64,000 bases of DNA from Kitasatospora sp. GAS204B. Lineage in GTDB: Bacteria; Actinomycetota; Actinomycetes; Streptomycetales; Streptomycetaceae. The stretch covers positions 50,905 through 114,904 of the forward strand of contig NZ_JARZAG010000027.1 in assembly GCF_029892155.1 (NCBI RefSeq), given 5' to 3'. This document shows positions 44,516-52,287 of the stretch, one piece after another (the first letter of the stretch is position 1; the number at the start of each line of letters is the position of its first letter). Both the position numbers and the translations under genes were made by a program. The notes under the pieces were generated by a model. The model had not been told where the DNA came from. It did not search any database and worked only from the letters and a program-made list of their open reading frames with translations.

Positions 44516-45295
44516 TCAGTCGATCGGCACGGAGCGCAGGTCGCGCACCGTGCGGGCGAGCGTCCAGGCCGGGATCAGCAGCGCCGCCCCCGCCGCGATG
44601 GCGAGCGCCCCGGGGTGCGGGTGCGTCGTCGCGCTGCCGAGCACCAGGGCGCCGGCCAGGGTGGTCGCGGCGGCGAGCGTGCCCAGGCCCAGGCGCAGCC
44701 GGCCGGAGCCCGGTGCGAGCAGGACCGGCGCGGTGAGTGAGGCGAGGACCCGGCAGCACTGGACGGCGCCGATCGCGATCGCGCCCCACCAGGCGGTCGG
44801 CACGGCGTAGCGCCAGGGGGTGGCGGCGAGTGAACCCGGCGCCAGGTGGGCCGCGGCCAGCGCGCCGGCGCCGAGCAGCGCCGGGCCGCCGAGGCGGCGG
44901 ACCACCACCTCGGCCAGCAGCAGGGCCGTGCTGCCGGTCAGCCTGGGCAGCGGGGCCACCAGCGCGAGGCCGAGCATCAGCAGGGTCAGGCAGGCGGTGG
45001 CCGGCCAGTGGCCGCTGGGCCGCACGGTCAGCGGCACGCCCTGCTCGGCGGCCAGCCGGCCGAGCCCGGCACTGGCCAGCACGGCGGCCACGCCCAGGGT
45101 CGCCGCCCGCTGCCCGCGCTGCAGGCGGGAGTCGGCCGGCCAGAGCAGCGGATGCAGCCACAGGTCCGCCATGGTGAGGATCAGCCCCGGCCAGGACCGC
45201 CAGCCGGCCGCCCTGGTCTCGGCCTCCAGCGCCTCGCCCCAGCGTTCGCGAAACGCGCCCGGGTAGAGCCTGACCAGGAGCTGATGAGGCCTCAA
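44516..45295 (-). CDS. Multi-pass membrane protein, PadR operon
   Basis: A 259-residue protein: a 50-residue cytoplasmic start (LVRLYPGAFRERWGEALEAE, seen in proteins cotranscribed with PadR regulators) and about six helices (for example AATLGVAAVLASAGLG and ACLTLLMLGLALVAPL). TTG at 45295 is used because it overlaps the PadR stop (TTGA). Function unknown; such pairs often act in stress responses. Confidence 0.78.
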   Translation of the reverse strand: MRPHQLLVRLYPGAFRERWGEALEAETRAAGWRSWPGLILTMADLWLHPLLWPADSRLQRGQRAATLGVAAVLASAGLGRLAAEQGVPLTVRPSGHWPATACLTLLMLGLALVAPLPRLTGSTALLLAEVVVRRLGGPALLGAGALAAAHLAPGSLAATPWRYAVPTAWWGAIAIGAVQCCRVLASLTAPVLLAPGSGRLRLGLGTLAAATTLAGALVLGSATTHPHPGALAIAAGAALLIPAWTLARTVRDLRSVPID

Positions 45296-45591
45296 TTCGT
45301 GCTCACCCCAAGGCTTTTCAGGCCGGCCCTGGCAACCTTGGCCATGGCGCGCAGCTCCTGCTCCAGCACCTGCCGGCCTTTGGGGGTCAGCCGCACCGGC
45401 CGCTGGCGCCCCTGCCCCTCGGCGGGCGTGATCAGCTCCTTGGCCTCCAGTCGGGTGAGCGCTCCGTAGAGGCTGCCGGGCCCGAGCCGTTCGCCGACCA
45501 GCTCCTCGATCGCGCTGTTGATGGCGTAGCCATGCAGCGGCCCGTCCGCCAGCACGCACAGCACCAGCGTCTGGGCGTCGTTCGCCTGCAT
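45292..45591 (-). CDS. PadR-family transcriptional regulator
   Basis: A 99-residue winged-helix repressor. LVLCVLADGPLHGYAINSAI and LGPGSLYGALTRLEAKELI are the PadR signature. The ATG at 45591 has AAGGGAG ten bases upstream and was preferred over a GTG 13 codons earlier. Predicted operators lie at 45633-45680 in the divergent spacer, so it should repress itself, the membrane protein and perhaps the divergent prenyltransferase. Confidence 0.9.
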   Translation of the reverse strand: MQANDAQTLVLCVLADGPLHGYAINSAIEELVGERLGPGSLYGALTRLEAKELITPAEGQGRQRPVRLTPKGRQVLEQELRAMAKVARAGLKSLGVSTN

Positions 45592-45632
45592 CGCGCGGCG
45601 CTCCCTTCCCCTCTCGGCCTGCGCGCTCACGA

Positions 45633-45680
45633 TACTACGCGCTGGGTAGTACTTGCCGCGTAGTACGCGGTGTGTACTAT
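45633..45680. promoter_or_regulatory. PadR operator array
   Basis: Two inverted repeats: TACTAC (45633-45638) with GTAGTA (45646-45651), and AGTAC (45662-45666) with GTACT (45674-45678), each with a 7-base spacer. They stand out as AT-rich in the spacer between the divergent PadR and prenyltransferase genes. Confidence 0.7.
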
Positions 45681-45687
45681 TCGGGCC

Positions 45688-45783
45688 ATGGCCGATGACG
45701 AGACCGTCGAACCGCCTTTGGCACCAGGTGCCGTGACGACATCTCAGCCGGCCCTGCCGAAAGGACTTGAACCATGCGGATGA
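45688..45783 (+). CDS. Possible 31-codon upstream ORF
   Basis: An ATG directly after the PadR operators opens a short frame, MADDETVEPPLAPGAVTTSQ..., ending at 45783 inside the prenyltransferase gene, which it overlaps by ten bases. No ribosome site precedes it, so it would need leaderless translation. It may be a leader that couples translation, or chance. Confidence 0.3.
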   Translation: MADDETVEPPLAPGAVTTSQPALPKGLEPCG

Positions 45784-46562
45784 CCGACCCGCTCTACGCG
45801 CTCTACGCGCGCCGACTGCGCCGGCAGCTCAGGGACCGGCAGCGTGGCGGCCGGCTGCCCGAGCACATCGGTCTGATCATGGACGGCAACCGCCGCTGGG
45901 CCAAGCAGATGGGCATGGCCAGCCCCAGCCTCGGCCACAAGTACGGCGCCGAGCACGTCGAAGAGGTGCTCTCCTGGTGCGAGGCGTTGGAGATCAGGCA
46001 CGTCACCGTCTTCGTCTGCTCCACCGAGAACCTGCGGCGTCGCGGCGATGCCGAGGTCGCCTTTCTGATGCGGCTGATCGAGCAGGTGGTGGCGAACAAG
46101 CTGGCCGGGCCCGACGCCCGCTGGCGGGTGCACATCGCCGGCACGCTGGACGTGCTGCCCGACTCCACGGCACACGTCCTCAAGCACGCCGTGGACGCGA
46201 CGCGCGACTGCGCCACCGGCGCGCACGTCACCCTTGCCATCGGCTACGGCGGCCGCCAGGAGGTGATCGACGCCATGCGCGAGCTGATGACGGAGCGGGC
46301 CGAGGCCGGGGAGTCGCTGACCGACCTGGCGGCGAGTCTGACCGCCGAGGACCTTTCGGGGCACCTCTACACGGCCGGGCGTCCCGATCCCGACCTGGTG
46401 ATCCGCACCAGCGGGGAGCAGCGGCTGTCCAACTTCCTGCTCTGGCAGAGTGCCTACGCCGAGTTGTACTTCTGTGAGGCCTACTGGCCGGCTTTCCGTG
46501 AGGTCGACTTCCTGCGCGCGGTGCGCAGCTTCGCCGCCCGTCAGCGCCGCTACGGCGGCTGA
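45774..46562 (+). CDS. cis-Prenyltransferase (undecaprenyl synthase-like)
   Basis: A 262-residue isoprenyl transferase that condenses isopentenyl units to long polyprenyl diphosphate, the lipid carrier for wall sugars. LPEHIGLIMDGNRRWAKQMG holds the catalytic Asp-Gly-Asn-Arg, and VIRTSGEQRLSNFLLWQSAY the RTSGExRxSNF motif (end of the active site). Most streptomycetes have more than one copy. The PadR operators upstream suggest inducible expression. GAAAGGAC at 45758-45765 is a fair ribosome site for ATG 45774. Confidence 0.92.
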   Translation: MRMTDPLYALYARRLRRQLRDRQRGGRLPEHIGLIMDGNRRWAKQMGMASPSLGHKYGAEHVEEVLSWCEALEIRHVTVFVCSTENLRRRGDAEVAFLMRLIEQVVANKLAGPDARWRVHIAGTLDVLPDSTAHVLKHAVDATRDCATGAHVTLAIGYGGRQEVIDAMRELMTERAEAGESLTDLAASLTAEDLSGHLYTAGRPDPDLVIRTSGEQRLSNFLLWQSAYAELYFCEAYWPAFREVDFLRAVRSFAARQRRYGG

Positions 46563-46691
46563 CCTGCCGCAGTGGACCGACGGGCGGCGGATCGTCGCAC
46601 CGCGCGGCTGCGGACCGGTCGGTTGCGGGGCGGACCCGATCTCCGGGAGTCCGCTCGCCGTGCGGTGTGACGATGGCATGATGTCCCGGCC

Positions 46692-47480
46692 ATGACTGCC
46701 ACCCCCGTGATCGCGGCCGGGCCCGCACCGGGCCGGGCCGCCGCGCTCGACCTTCGCGTCCTGCGGGCCCTGCCCTTCGCGACGGTCAGCGTCGTGCTGG
46801 CCGTGGCCGGGCACGCGCTGGCCTCCGGTGCGGGGGTGCCGCTGGGCACGGTGCTGCTCGGGTGGGGGCTGACGGGCGCGGTGGCGGTCTGCGGGGGGCG
46901 GCGCGAGCGCTCGTTGCCCGCGATCACCGGCGCGCTGGGGGCGGCTCAGCTGGGGCTGCACCTGCTCTTCCACCTCGCCCAGACGGCGCGCGGGGCGGGC
47001 GGGCCGGGGATGACCGGGATGAGTGGCATGGCTGGCATGCCCGGCATGAGTGGCATGAGTGGCATGAGTGGCATGACCAAGGTGCCTGACCTGCCGGCAG
47101 CCGGCGCTCCCGTGGCGCCGCATGCTGTCGGTTGGGGCCACGCGCTGCTGCTCGGCCTCACTCCTGCCATGCTGGCCGGCCACCTGGCGGCCACCGTGCT
47201 GGCGGGCTGGTGGCTGCGGCAGGGCGAGGCGGCGCTCTGGCGGTTGGTCCGGCTCGCCGTTGCCACCGCTGAGGTCTGGGCGGTGGCGCCGCGCTGGGTA
47301 CTCGCGCTCCACGCCGCGCTGCGCGAGGGACTCGGGGCGCGGTGGCGGCGTGCCGCCCGGCCGGTCCCGTCTCGCGCCGAGGCGCGGCGACTGCCGTCCG
47401 CGGCGCTGCTGCGGCACTGTGTGATCAGACGGGGACCGCCTGGCGGACCGGTCGGCTTGCGACCCCTCCGCCAGTCCTGA
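46692..47480 (+). CDS. Met-rich membrane protein, probable copper role
   Basis: A 262-residue membrane protein with about five helices (for example LPFATVSVVLAVAGHALAS and HALLLGLTPAMLAGHLAATV). Between them is an extracytoplasmic loop of GM repeats (GMTGMSGMAGMPGMSGMSGM), a pattern seen in copper-binding proteins. It is followed 74 bases later by a YcnI gene, another copper family, so the two probably form a copper uptake or storage operon. The exact family is not recognised. Confidence 0.7.
   Translation: MTATPVIAAGPAPGRAAALDLRVLRALPFATVSVVLAVAGHALASGAGVPLGTVLLGWGLTGAVAVCGGRRERSLPAITGALGAAQLGLHLLFHLAQTARGAGGPGMTGMSGMAGMPGMSGMSGMSGMTKVPDLPAAGAPVAPHAVGWGHALLLGLTPAMLAGHLAATVLAGWWLRQGEAALWRLVRLAVATAEVWAVAPRWVLALHAALREGLGARWRRAARPVPSRAEARRLPSAALLRHCVIRRGPPGGPVGLRPLRQS
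47007..47078 (+). repeat. 9-base tandem repeat, eight units
   Basis: Eight units close to GGCATGAGT encode Gly-Met-Xaa repeats in the copper-type membrane protein. The last four are nearly identical, indicating recent slippage expansion in frame. Confidence 0.9.
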
Positions 47481-47554
47481 TCACCGCCGCACGCACCGCC
47501 GCCCACTCGGGTGGGCGTGAGCGTGCCATGCCCCAGTACGGAGAACACATCCTC

Positions 47555-48274
47555 ATGCGCAGGTCTCCAAAGTCCCGTTCCCGTTCCCGCGCCCGTCGCG
47601 CCGCCGCCGTCGCCGCGCTCGCCGGCGCCGCCGTGTTGCTGGTCGCCGGACCCGCCTCGGCGCACGTCACCGTCCAGCCGCCGAGCGTCGCGAAGGGCGC
47701 CACCGACCAGACGTTCGCGTTCCGCGTCCCCAACGAGGAGGACAGCGCCAACACGGTGAAGGTCGAGGTCGACTTCCCGACCGACCACCCGATTCCCTCG
47801 GCGCTGGTCGCGCCCGTGCCCGGCTGGACCGACCAGATCCAGACCACCAAGCTCGCCACCCCGATCCACACCGACGACGGCGACATCACCGACGTCGTCT
47901 CGCAGATCGTCTGGACCGGCGGCCAGATCACGCCGAACCACTACCAGGACTTCACGGTCGACTTCGGCGCCCTGCCGGACGGCACCGACCAGGTGGTCTT
48001 CAAGGCGCTGCAGACGTACAGCGACGGCAACATCGTGCGCTGGATCGACCTGCAGAAGCCCGGCCAGCCGGAGCCCGCGCACCCGGCGCCGGTGCTGAAG
48101 CTGACCGATGCCACCGCCGCTGCCACCACCGTGGCGGCGCCGAAGAGCGGCAGCGACTCCACCGCCCGGGCGCTCGGCATCGCCGGCATCGTGCTCGGCG
48201 TGCTCGGCGCGGTGGCCGGGGTGCTGCTCGGCCGGCGTGGCAAGGGCGGTGGCGGCGACACCTCCGTGGCCTGA
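47555..48274 (+). CDS. YcnI-family copper protein (DUF1775)
   Basis: A 239-residue exported protein. The signal peptide (AAVAALAGAAVLLVAGPASA) is cut before AHVTVQPPSV, exposing or nearly exposing the conserved His used for copper in YcnI. The DUF1775 beta domain covers about residues 35-175 with a conserved Trp in VPGWTDQIQ and VSQIVWTGG. A C-terminal helix (GIAGIVLGVLGAVAGVLLG) anchors it to the membrane. ATG at 47555 is used; another ATG lies at 47528. Likely copper chaperone with the neighbouring gene. Confidence 0.88.
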   Translation: MRRSPKSRSRSRARRAAAVAALAGAAVLLVAGPASAHVTVQPPSVAKGATDQTFAFRVPNEEDSANTVKVEVDFPTDHPIPSALVAPVPGWTDQIQTTKLATPIHTDDGDITDVVSQIVWTGGQITPNHYQDFTVDFGALPDGTDQVVFKALQTYSDGNIVRWIDLQKPGQPEPAHPAPVLKLTDATAAATTVAAPKSGSDSTARALGIAGIVLGVLGAVAGVLLGRRGKGGGGDTSVA

Positions 48275-48279
48275 TGTCC

Positions 48280-48313
48280 GGGCGGGTGCGGGCGCACAGG
48301 CCCGCACCCGCCC
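48280..48313. terminator. Bidirectional terminator after YcnI gene
   Basis: A perfect 13-bp stem (48280-48292 with 48301-48313) and 8-base loop between the convergent YcnI and PRC-barrel genes. Confidence 0.9.
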
Positions 48314-48338
48314 TTCGCCGATCCGGCCGGTGTCCCGG

Positions 48339-48695
48339 TCAGGGCCGGGCCAGGCGGCGTTCGCCGGCGGCGCCGATCTCGTAGGGCAGCTCGTAGTGGG
48401 CGAAGACGGCCGGCTCGTCCTCGGCCGGCAGCACGGCGTCGGTGCCGATCGACGGGGCGTTCTTGACCTGGTTGCGGGGGTACTGGACCTTCAGGTAGCC
48501 GGGCCCGACGGTGGCACCGGCGAGCGGGACGAACGCCAGGCGGTGCCGGGTCAGCAGGCCGACGGTGACGGTGGCGAAGGCCGGCAGATCGGTGCGGGTG
48601 TCGACGTAGATCGCCTCCAGCGGGCCGATCTTGCGGCCTTCAGGGTCGACCACGTCGTGGCCTCGCCACTCCCTGATGTCCTCTGGCTCGAACAC
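48339..48695 (-). CDS. PRC-barrel domain protein
   Basis: A 118-residue soluble protein with a PRC barrel over its first 70 residues: IREWRGHDVVDPEGRKIGPL then LEAIYVDTRTDLPAFATVTV. Such proteins occur in stress and RNA-related settings; role unknown. GTG at 48695 was chosen because a strong GAGGAGG lies eight bases upstream; earlier in-frame starts lack one. Confidence 0.85.
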   Translation of the reverse strand: MFEPEDIREWRGHDVVDPEGRKIGPLEAIYVDTRTDLPAFATVTVGLLTRHRLAFVPLAGATVGPGYLKVQYPRNQVKNAPSIGTDAVLPAEDEPAVFAHYELPYEIGAAGERRLARP

Positions 48696-48970
48696 CGTGT
48701 GACCCTCCTCATCGCGTGCGGCCGGGACCGAGCGGACCGATCGGGCCGGCCGTTCCATCGTCACGCGCCCGCGCCCGGGTGGCGCGCCGAAGCGCGCGGG
48801 CGCTGTGAGCGCGCAACGGTCGGCGCCGTGCAACACACCCGACACCGGAGGTCGTTCCGGCAGGGGGCCGTGGCGGGGGCTAATGGCGGTACGACCTCGG
48901 CACACTCCGGTGGTCGGTCGTGACTCTCCGCTCTCCGGCCCCCCAGGGTCCAGTCTCCTGAAGGAACGTC

Positions 48971-49237
48971 ATGTCCAGCCTGGTGAACCCCGTGCTCGCG
49001 CGGGTCCTCGTCTCCGCCTTCCAACTGTCCGACGACGCGCTGCTGCCGACCGCGACGCTGGAGGAGCTGGGCCTCGACTCGCTGGCCGTCGTCGAGCTCA
49101 GCGACATCCTCGCCGAGGAGCTCGGCGTCGCGATCGTCGACGGCGAGCTGGCCGCGGCGGCGTCGCTGGGCCGGATCGGCGAGCTGCTCGGTGAGCTGTC
49201 CGGTGCCGACCGTGATGCCACGGCGCAGCTGCCGTGA
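48971..49237 (+). CDS. Acyl carrier protein of type II cluster
   Basis: An 88-residue carrier with the phosphopantetheine Ser37 in LEELGLDSLAVVELSDIL. GAAGGAA lies just before the ATG. First gene of a three-gene operon (ACP, KS, AT); the stop overlaps the KS start (GTGA). It is distinct from housekeeping AcpP by its position beside specialised enzymes, and is the probable scaffold for the acyl chain made by this cluster. Confidence 0.9.
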   Translation: MSSLVNPVLARVLVSAFQLSDDALLPTATLEELGLDSLAVVELSDILAEELGVAIVDGELAAAASLGRIGELLGELSGADRDATAQLP

Positions 49238-50466
49238 GCGCGGAGATCGCCGTCACCGGGGTCGGCGCGGTCAGCCCCGCCGGGATCGGGGCCCAGGCGT
49301 GCTGGCGGCAGGTCTGCCTGGGCGCGCCCAATGCTGCCGTCGACCCCGAACTGCGGGGACTGCGACCGGACTTCTCCTGCCGGGTGCCCGAGTTCGACGC
49401 CGCCGCGCGGCTCGGCGCCGGCCTGGCCAGGCGGACCGACCGGTTCACCCAGTTCGCGCTGCTCGCCGCCCGGGAGGCCGTCACGCAGGCCGGCCACGAC
49501 CCGGCGGGCTGGGATCCGGCGGGCTGGGACGGCACGAGGGTCGCCGTGGTGACCGGCTCCGCCTTCGGCGGGGTGGGCACGCTGGTCCGGCAGGCCGGGG
49601 TGCTGGCCGAGCGTGGCGCCGGGCGGGTCTCGCCGCTCACCGTGCCGCTGGTGATGGCCAACATGAGCGCCGGGCAGCTGTCCGCCGCGTTCGGCGCGCG
49701 CGGGCCCAGTCTGGCCGTCGCGACCGCCTGCGCCTCCGGTGCCACGGCGCTCGGGGTGGCCCGCGATCTGCTGCGGGCCGGAGCCTGCGACGTGGCGCTG
49801 GCCGGCGGCACCGAGGCGGCCGTCGACCGGCTGACGGCCGCCGCCTTCGCCCGCCTGGACGCGCTCGCGCCGGGGCACCAGGACCCGGCGGGCGCGTCCC
49901 GCCCGTTCGACGCCGAGCGGCGCGGCTTCGTGCTGGCCGAGGGCGCGGCGATGCTGGTCCTGGAGCGGCTCGCCGACGCTCGGGCGCGCGGGGCGCGGGT
50001 GCTCGCCCGGCTGGTCGGCTACGGTGCCGCCGCCGACGCCTACCACCCGACGACCCCGCACCCGGCCGGGCTCGGTCTGGAACTCGCGCTGCGCCGCGCG
50101 CTGGCGGACGCGGGCGCCCGACCGGACGAGGTCGACCATGTCAACGCGCACGCGACCGGGACGCCGCTCGGTGACCTGGCCGAGGCGCGGACCCTGCACC
50201 GGCTGTTCGGCGCCACGCCGGTCACCGCCACCAAGGGCGCGCTCGGCCACACCCTGGGCGCGGCCGGCGCGATCGAGGCCGTGCTGACCGTGCTGACGGT
50301 GGCCGAGGGGCTGATCCCGCCGACCGCCAACCTGGTGAAGCAGGACCCCGAGATCGAGCTGGACGTGGTGCGCGACGCGCCGCGGCCGGCTCGGATCGAG
50401 CTCGCGCTGAGCGACTCGGCCGGCTTCGGCGGGCAGAACGCGGTCCTGGCCTTCGCGGCGGCCTGA
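49234..50466 (+). CDS. FabF-type beta-ketoacyl-ACP synthase
   Basis: A 410-residue condensing enzyme with a complete catalytic set: Cys166 in ATACASGATA, His306 in NAHATGTPLGD and His339 in GALGHTLGAAG, so it should carry out decarboxylative Claisen condensations. AVTGVGAVSPAGIG is the usual start. No chain-length-factor partner is encoded, which argues against a classical aromatic type II PKS. GTG at 49234. Followed by a 12-base repeat tract and the acyltransferase gene. Confidence 0.92.
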   Translation: MSAEIAVTGVGAVSPAGIGAQACWRQVCLGAPNAAVDPELRGLRPDFSCRVPEFDAAARLGAGLARRTDRFTQFALLAAREAVTQAGHDPAGWDPAGWDGTRVAVVTGSAFGGVGTLVRQAGVLAERGAGRVSPLTVPLVMANMSAGQLSAAFGARGPSLAVATACASGATALGVARDLLRAGACDVALAGGTEAAVDRLTAAAFARLDALAPGHQDPAGASRPFDAERRGFVLAEGAAMLVLERLADARARGARVLARLVGYGAAADAYHPTTPHPAGLGLELALRRALADAGARPDEVDHVNAHATGTPLGDLAEARTLHRLFGATPVTATKGALGHTLGAAGAIEAVLTVLTVAEGLIPPTANLVKQDPEIELDVVRDAPRPARIELALSDSAGFGGQNAVLAFAAA

Positions 50467-50471
50467 GCGCC

Positions 50472-50543
50472 CGGACGACCCCACGGACGAACGCACGGAC
50501 GACCCCACGGATGACCCCACGGATGAACACACGGATGAGGACG
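50472..50543 (+). repeat. 12-base tandem repeats before acyltransferase
   Basis: Six units of the form CGGAYGANNNNA fill the KS-AT spacer (50472, 50484, 50496, 50508, 50520, 50532). The later units contain ATGs at 50511, 50523 and 50535, all in frame with the acyltransferase, so repeat number could change the start codons on offer. Confidence 0.85.
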
Positions 50544-50546
50544 CTG

Positions 50547-51458
50547 ATGAGTACCCGGCCGAAGGTGCTGCTGGTGCCGGGGATCGGATCGCTGGTGCCC
50601 GGCAGCCTCGCGCCACACGCTGATCGGCCGCCGGTGCGCGAGCTGCTGGCCCGGCTGGCGGCAATGCCGCCGGGGGCGGCGGCTGTCGCGCTGCTCACGG
50701 GCGCGGTCGACCGGGCCGCGCCGCCGCCGGACGAGGTGTGCGCCCAACTGGCCGGCTACGCGCAGGCGGTCGCGTTCTGCGCGATGGCCGGGACGTGGCC
50801 GGTGCGGGCAGTGCGGCCGGAGCGGGCGGTCCGGACGGTGCTGCTCGGGCACAGCCTGGGCGAGCTCGCCGCCTTCGCGGCCGCCGGTGTGCTGACGTTC
50901 GAGGACGGTGCGCGGCTGCTGCTGGCCTGCCTGCGCCTGCGGGCAGAGCTGGGGGCGCCGGCAGGCGGGTTGCTGGTGCTGCGGCTGCCGGCCGCCTCGG
51001 CCGGGCTGCTGCTGGCCCGGGCCGAGCTGCCGGGGCTGGTGCTGGCCTGCGACAACGGCCCCGAGCAGAGCGTGGTCGGCGGACCGCGGCCGGCCGTCGA
51101 GGCGCTCGCGGCGCTGGCCAGGGCCGACGCCGTCACCTGCACCCTGCTGCCCACCCGCACGCTCTTCCACAGCCCTGAGCTGGCACCGGTCGCGCGCCGG
51201 GTCCGGGCGCTGGCCGAGACGGTGGCGTTCCGGGCGCCCCGGGTGCCGGTGCACGACCCGCTGTCCGGCCGGCCGTACCGGTCGGCCGCGGAGTTCCGTG
51301 ACGGGGTGACCCACCATCTGGTGCACCCGGTCCCGTTCCGTCGTTGCGTGGCTCTGCTGCGGGCGGCCGGCGTCGCCGAGTTCGCGGAAGCCGGACCGCG
51401 CGCGCTGCTCAGCCGGTTGACGGCCGAGCAGCGGGACGTGGCGGTCAGGCCGGGGTGA
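50547..51458 (+). CDS. FabD-like acyltransferase, first copy
   Basis: A 303-residue malonyl/acyl-CoA:ACP transacylase homologue. The nucleophile is Ser103 in VLLGHSLGELAAFAAAG and the base His208 in TLFHSPEL. The N-terminal FPGQGSQ oxyanion motif is changed to VPGIGSL, losing the Gln. ATG at 50547 has GAGG six bases upstream; earlier in-frame ATGs lie in the repeat tract. The tail overlaps the convergent SDR gene by 14 bases. Expected to load an extender or starter on the cluster ACP. Confidence 0.85.
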   Translation: MSTRPKVLLVPGIGSLVPGSLAPHADRPPVRELLARLAAMPPGAAAVALLTGAVDRAAPPPDEVCAQLAGYAQAVAFCAMAGTWPVRAVRPERAVRTVLLGHSLGELAAFAAAGVLTFEDGARLLLACLRLRAELGAPAGGLLVLRLPAASAGLLLARAELPGLVLACDNGPEQSVVGGPRPAVEALAALARADAVTCTLLPTRTLFHSPELAPVARRVRALAETVAFRAPRVPVHDPLSGRPYRSAAEFRDGVTHHLVHPVPFRRCVALLRAAGVAEFAEAGPRALLSRLTAEQRDVAVRPG

Positions 51459-52287
51459 ACGGGCTGGGCGGCTTGGGGATGCCGGCCAGGCCGCCGTCGG
51501 GGACCGAGACGCCGCCGTCCAGCAGCAGGGCGTGGCCGGTCAGGTAGCCCGCGGCGGGGGAGGCGAGGAAGAGGGCGGCGGCGGCCACCTCGGCCGGCTC
51601 GGCCCAGCGGCCGAGCGGGACGTGGGCCAGCAGCCAGTCGCTGAGCGGGCCGTTGGTGTGCGCGAAGGCCGTCATGTCGGTGCGGGTCCAGCCCGGGCAC
51701 AGGGCGTTCACCCGGATGCCCTGGCGGGCCCAGCCGACCGCCAGGCTGCGGGCCAGCGAGACCTGGGCCGCCTTGGAGACCGCGTACGCCTCCATCATGG
51801 GCGTGCCGATCACCCCGGCCACCGAGGACATCAGCACCAGGTTGCCCGCGTCGCTCGCCGCCAGGTGCGGGTGCGCGTGGCGGCAGAGCGCGGCGGTGGC
51901 GTTCAGGTTGATCGCCACCACCTCGTCCCAGGCCTGTTGCGGCAGCTGCTGAAGCGGCGTCAGCAGCGGTGCGCCGTCCGGTTGCGAGGGCAGGATCCCG
52001 GCGTTGTGCACCACCAGGTCCAGACCGCCGAGCAGCCGGGCCGCCTCGTCGACCACCCAGCCGGGCTCCTCGGGTATCGCCAGGTCCCCGGGCACCAGGA
52101 CCGCCGGGGTGCCGAGCGCCGCGACCTGCTCGGCGGTCGCCTTCAGCGCCTGCGCGCTGCGGGCGCTCAGCGCCAGCCGGGCGCCGGCCTGGGCGAAGGC
52201 GACGGCCACCGCGCGGCCGATCCCGCGCGAGGCGCCGGTGATCAGCGCACGGGTGTTGTCGAGGCGGAAGCTGTCGAGCGTGCTCAT
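51445..52287 (-). CDS. SDR-family ketoreductase
   Basis: A 280-residue short-chain dehydrogenase. NADP motif LITGASRGIGRAVAVAFAQ, HNAGILPS, catalytic Ser in LMSSVAGVIG and Tyr/Lys in AYAVSKAAQV. Likely the ketoreductase of this cluster, reducing beta-ketoacyl-ACP or a modified intermediate. The start overlaps the KAS III stop (ATGA); it is the last gene of the minus-strand operon. Confidence 0.9.
   Translation of the reverse strand: MSTLDSFRLDNTRALITGASRGIGRAVAVAFAQAGARLALSARSAQALKATAEQVAALGTPAVLVPGDLAIPEEPGWVVDEAARLLGGLDLVVHNAGILPSQPDGAPLLTPLQQLPQQAWDEVVAINLNATAALCRHAHPHLAASDAGNLVLMSSVAGVIGTPMMEAYAVSKAAQVSLARSLAVGWARQGIRVNALCPGWTRTDMTAFAHTNGPLSDWLLAHVPLGRWAEPAEVAAAALFLASPAAGYLTGHALLLDGGVSVPDGGLAGIPKPPSPFTPA

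Noticed and set aside
50472..50543. CRISPR-like array
   Set aside because: Units are 12 bases and contiguous without spacers; a simple tandem repeat.
48971..51458. Classical aromatic type II PKS core
   Set aside because: Only one ketosynthase with an active Cys and no chain-length factor, cyclase or aromatase.
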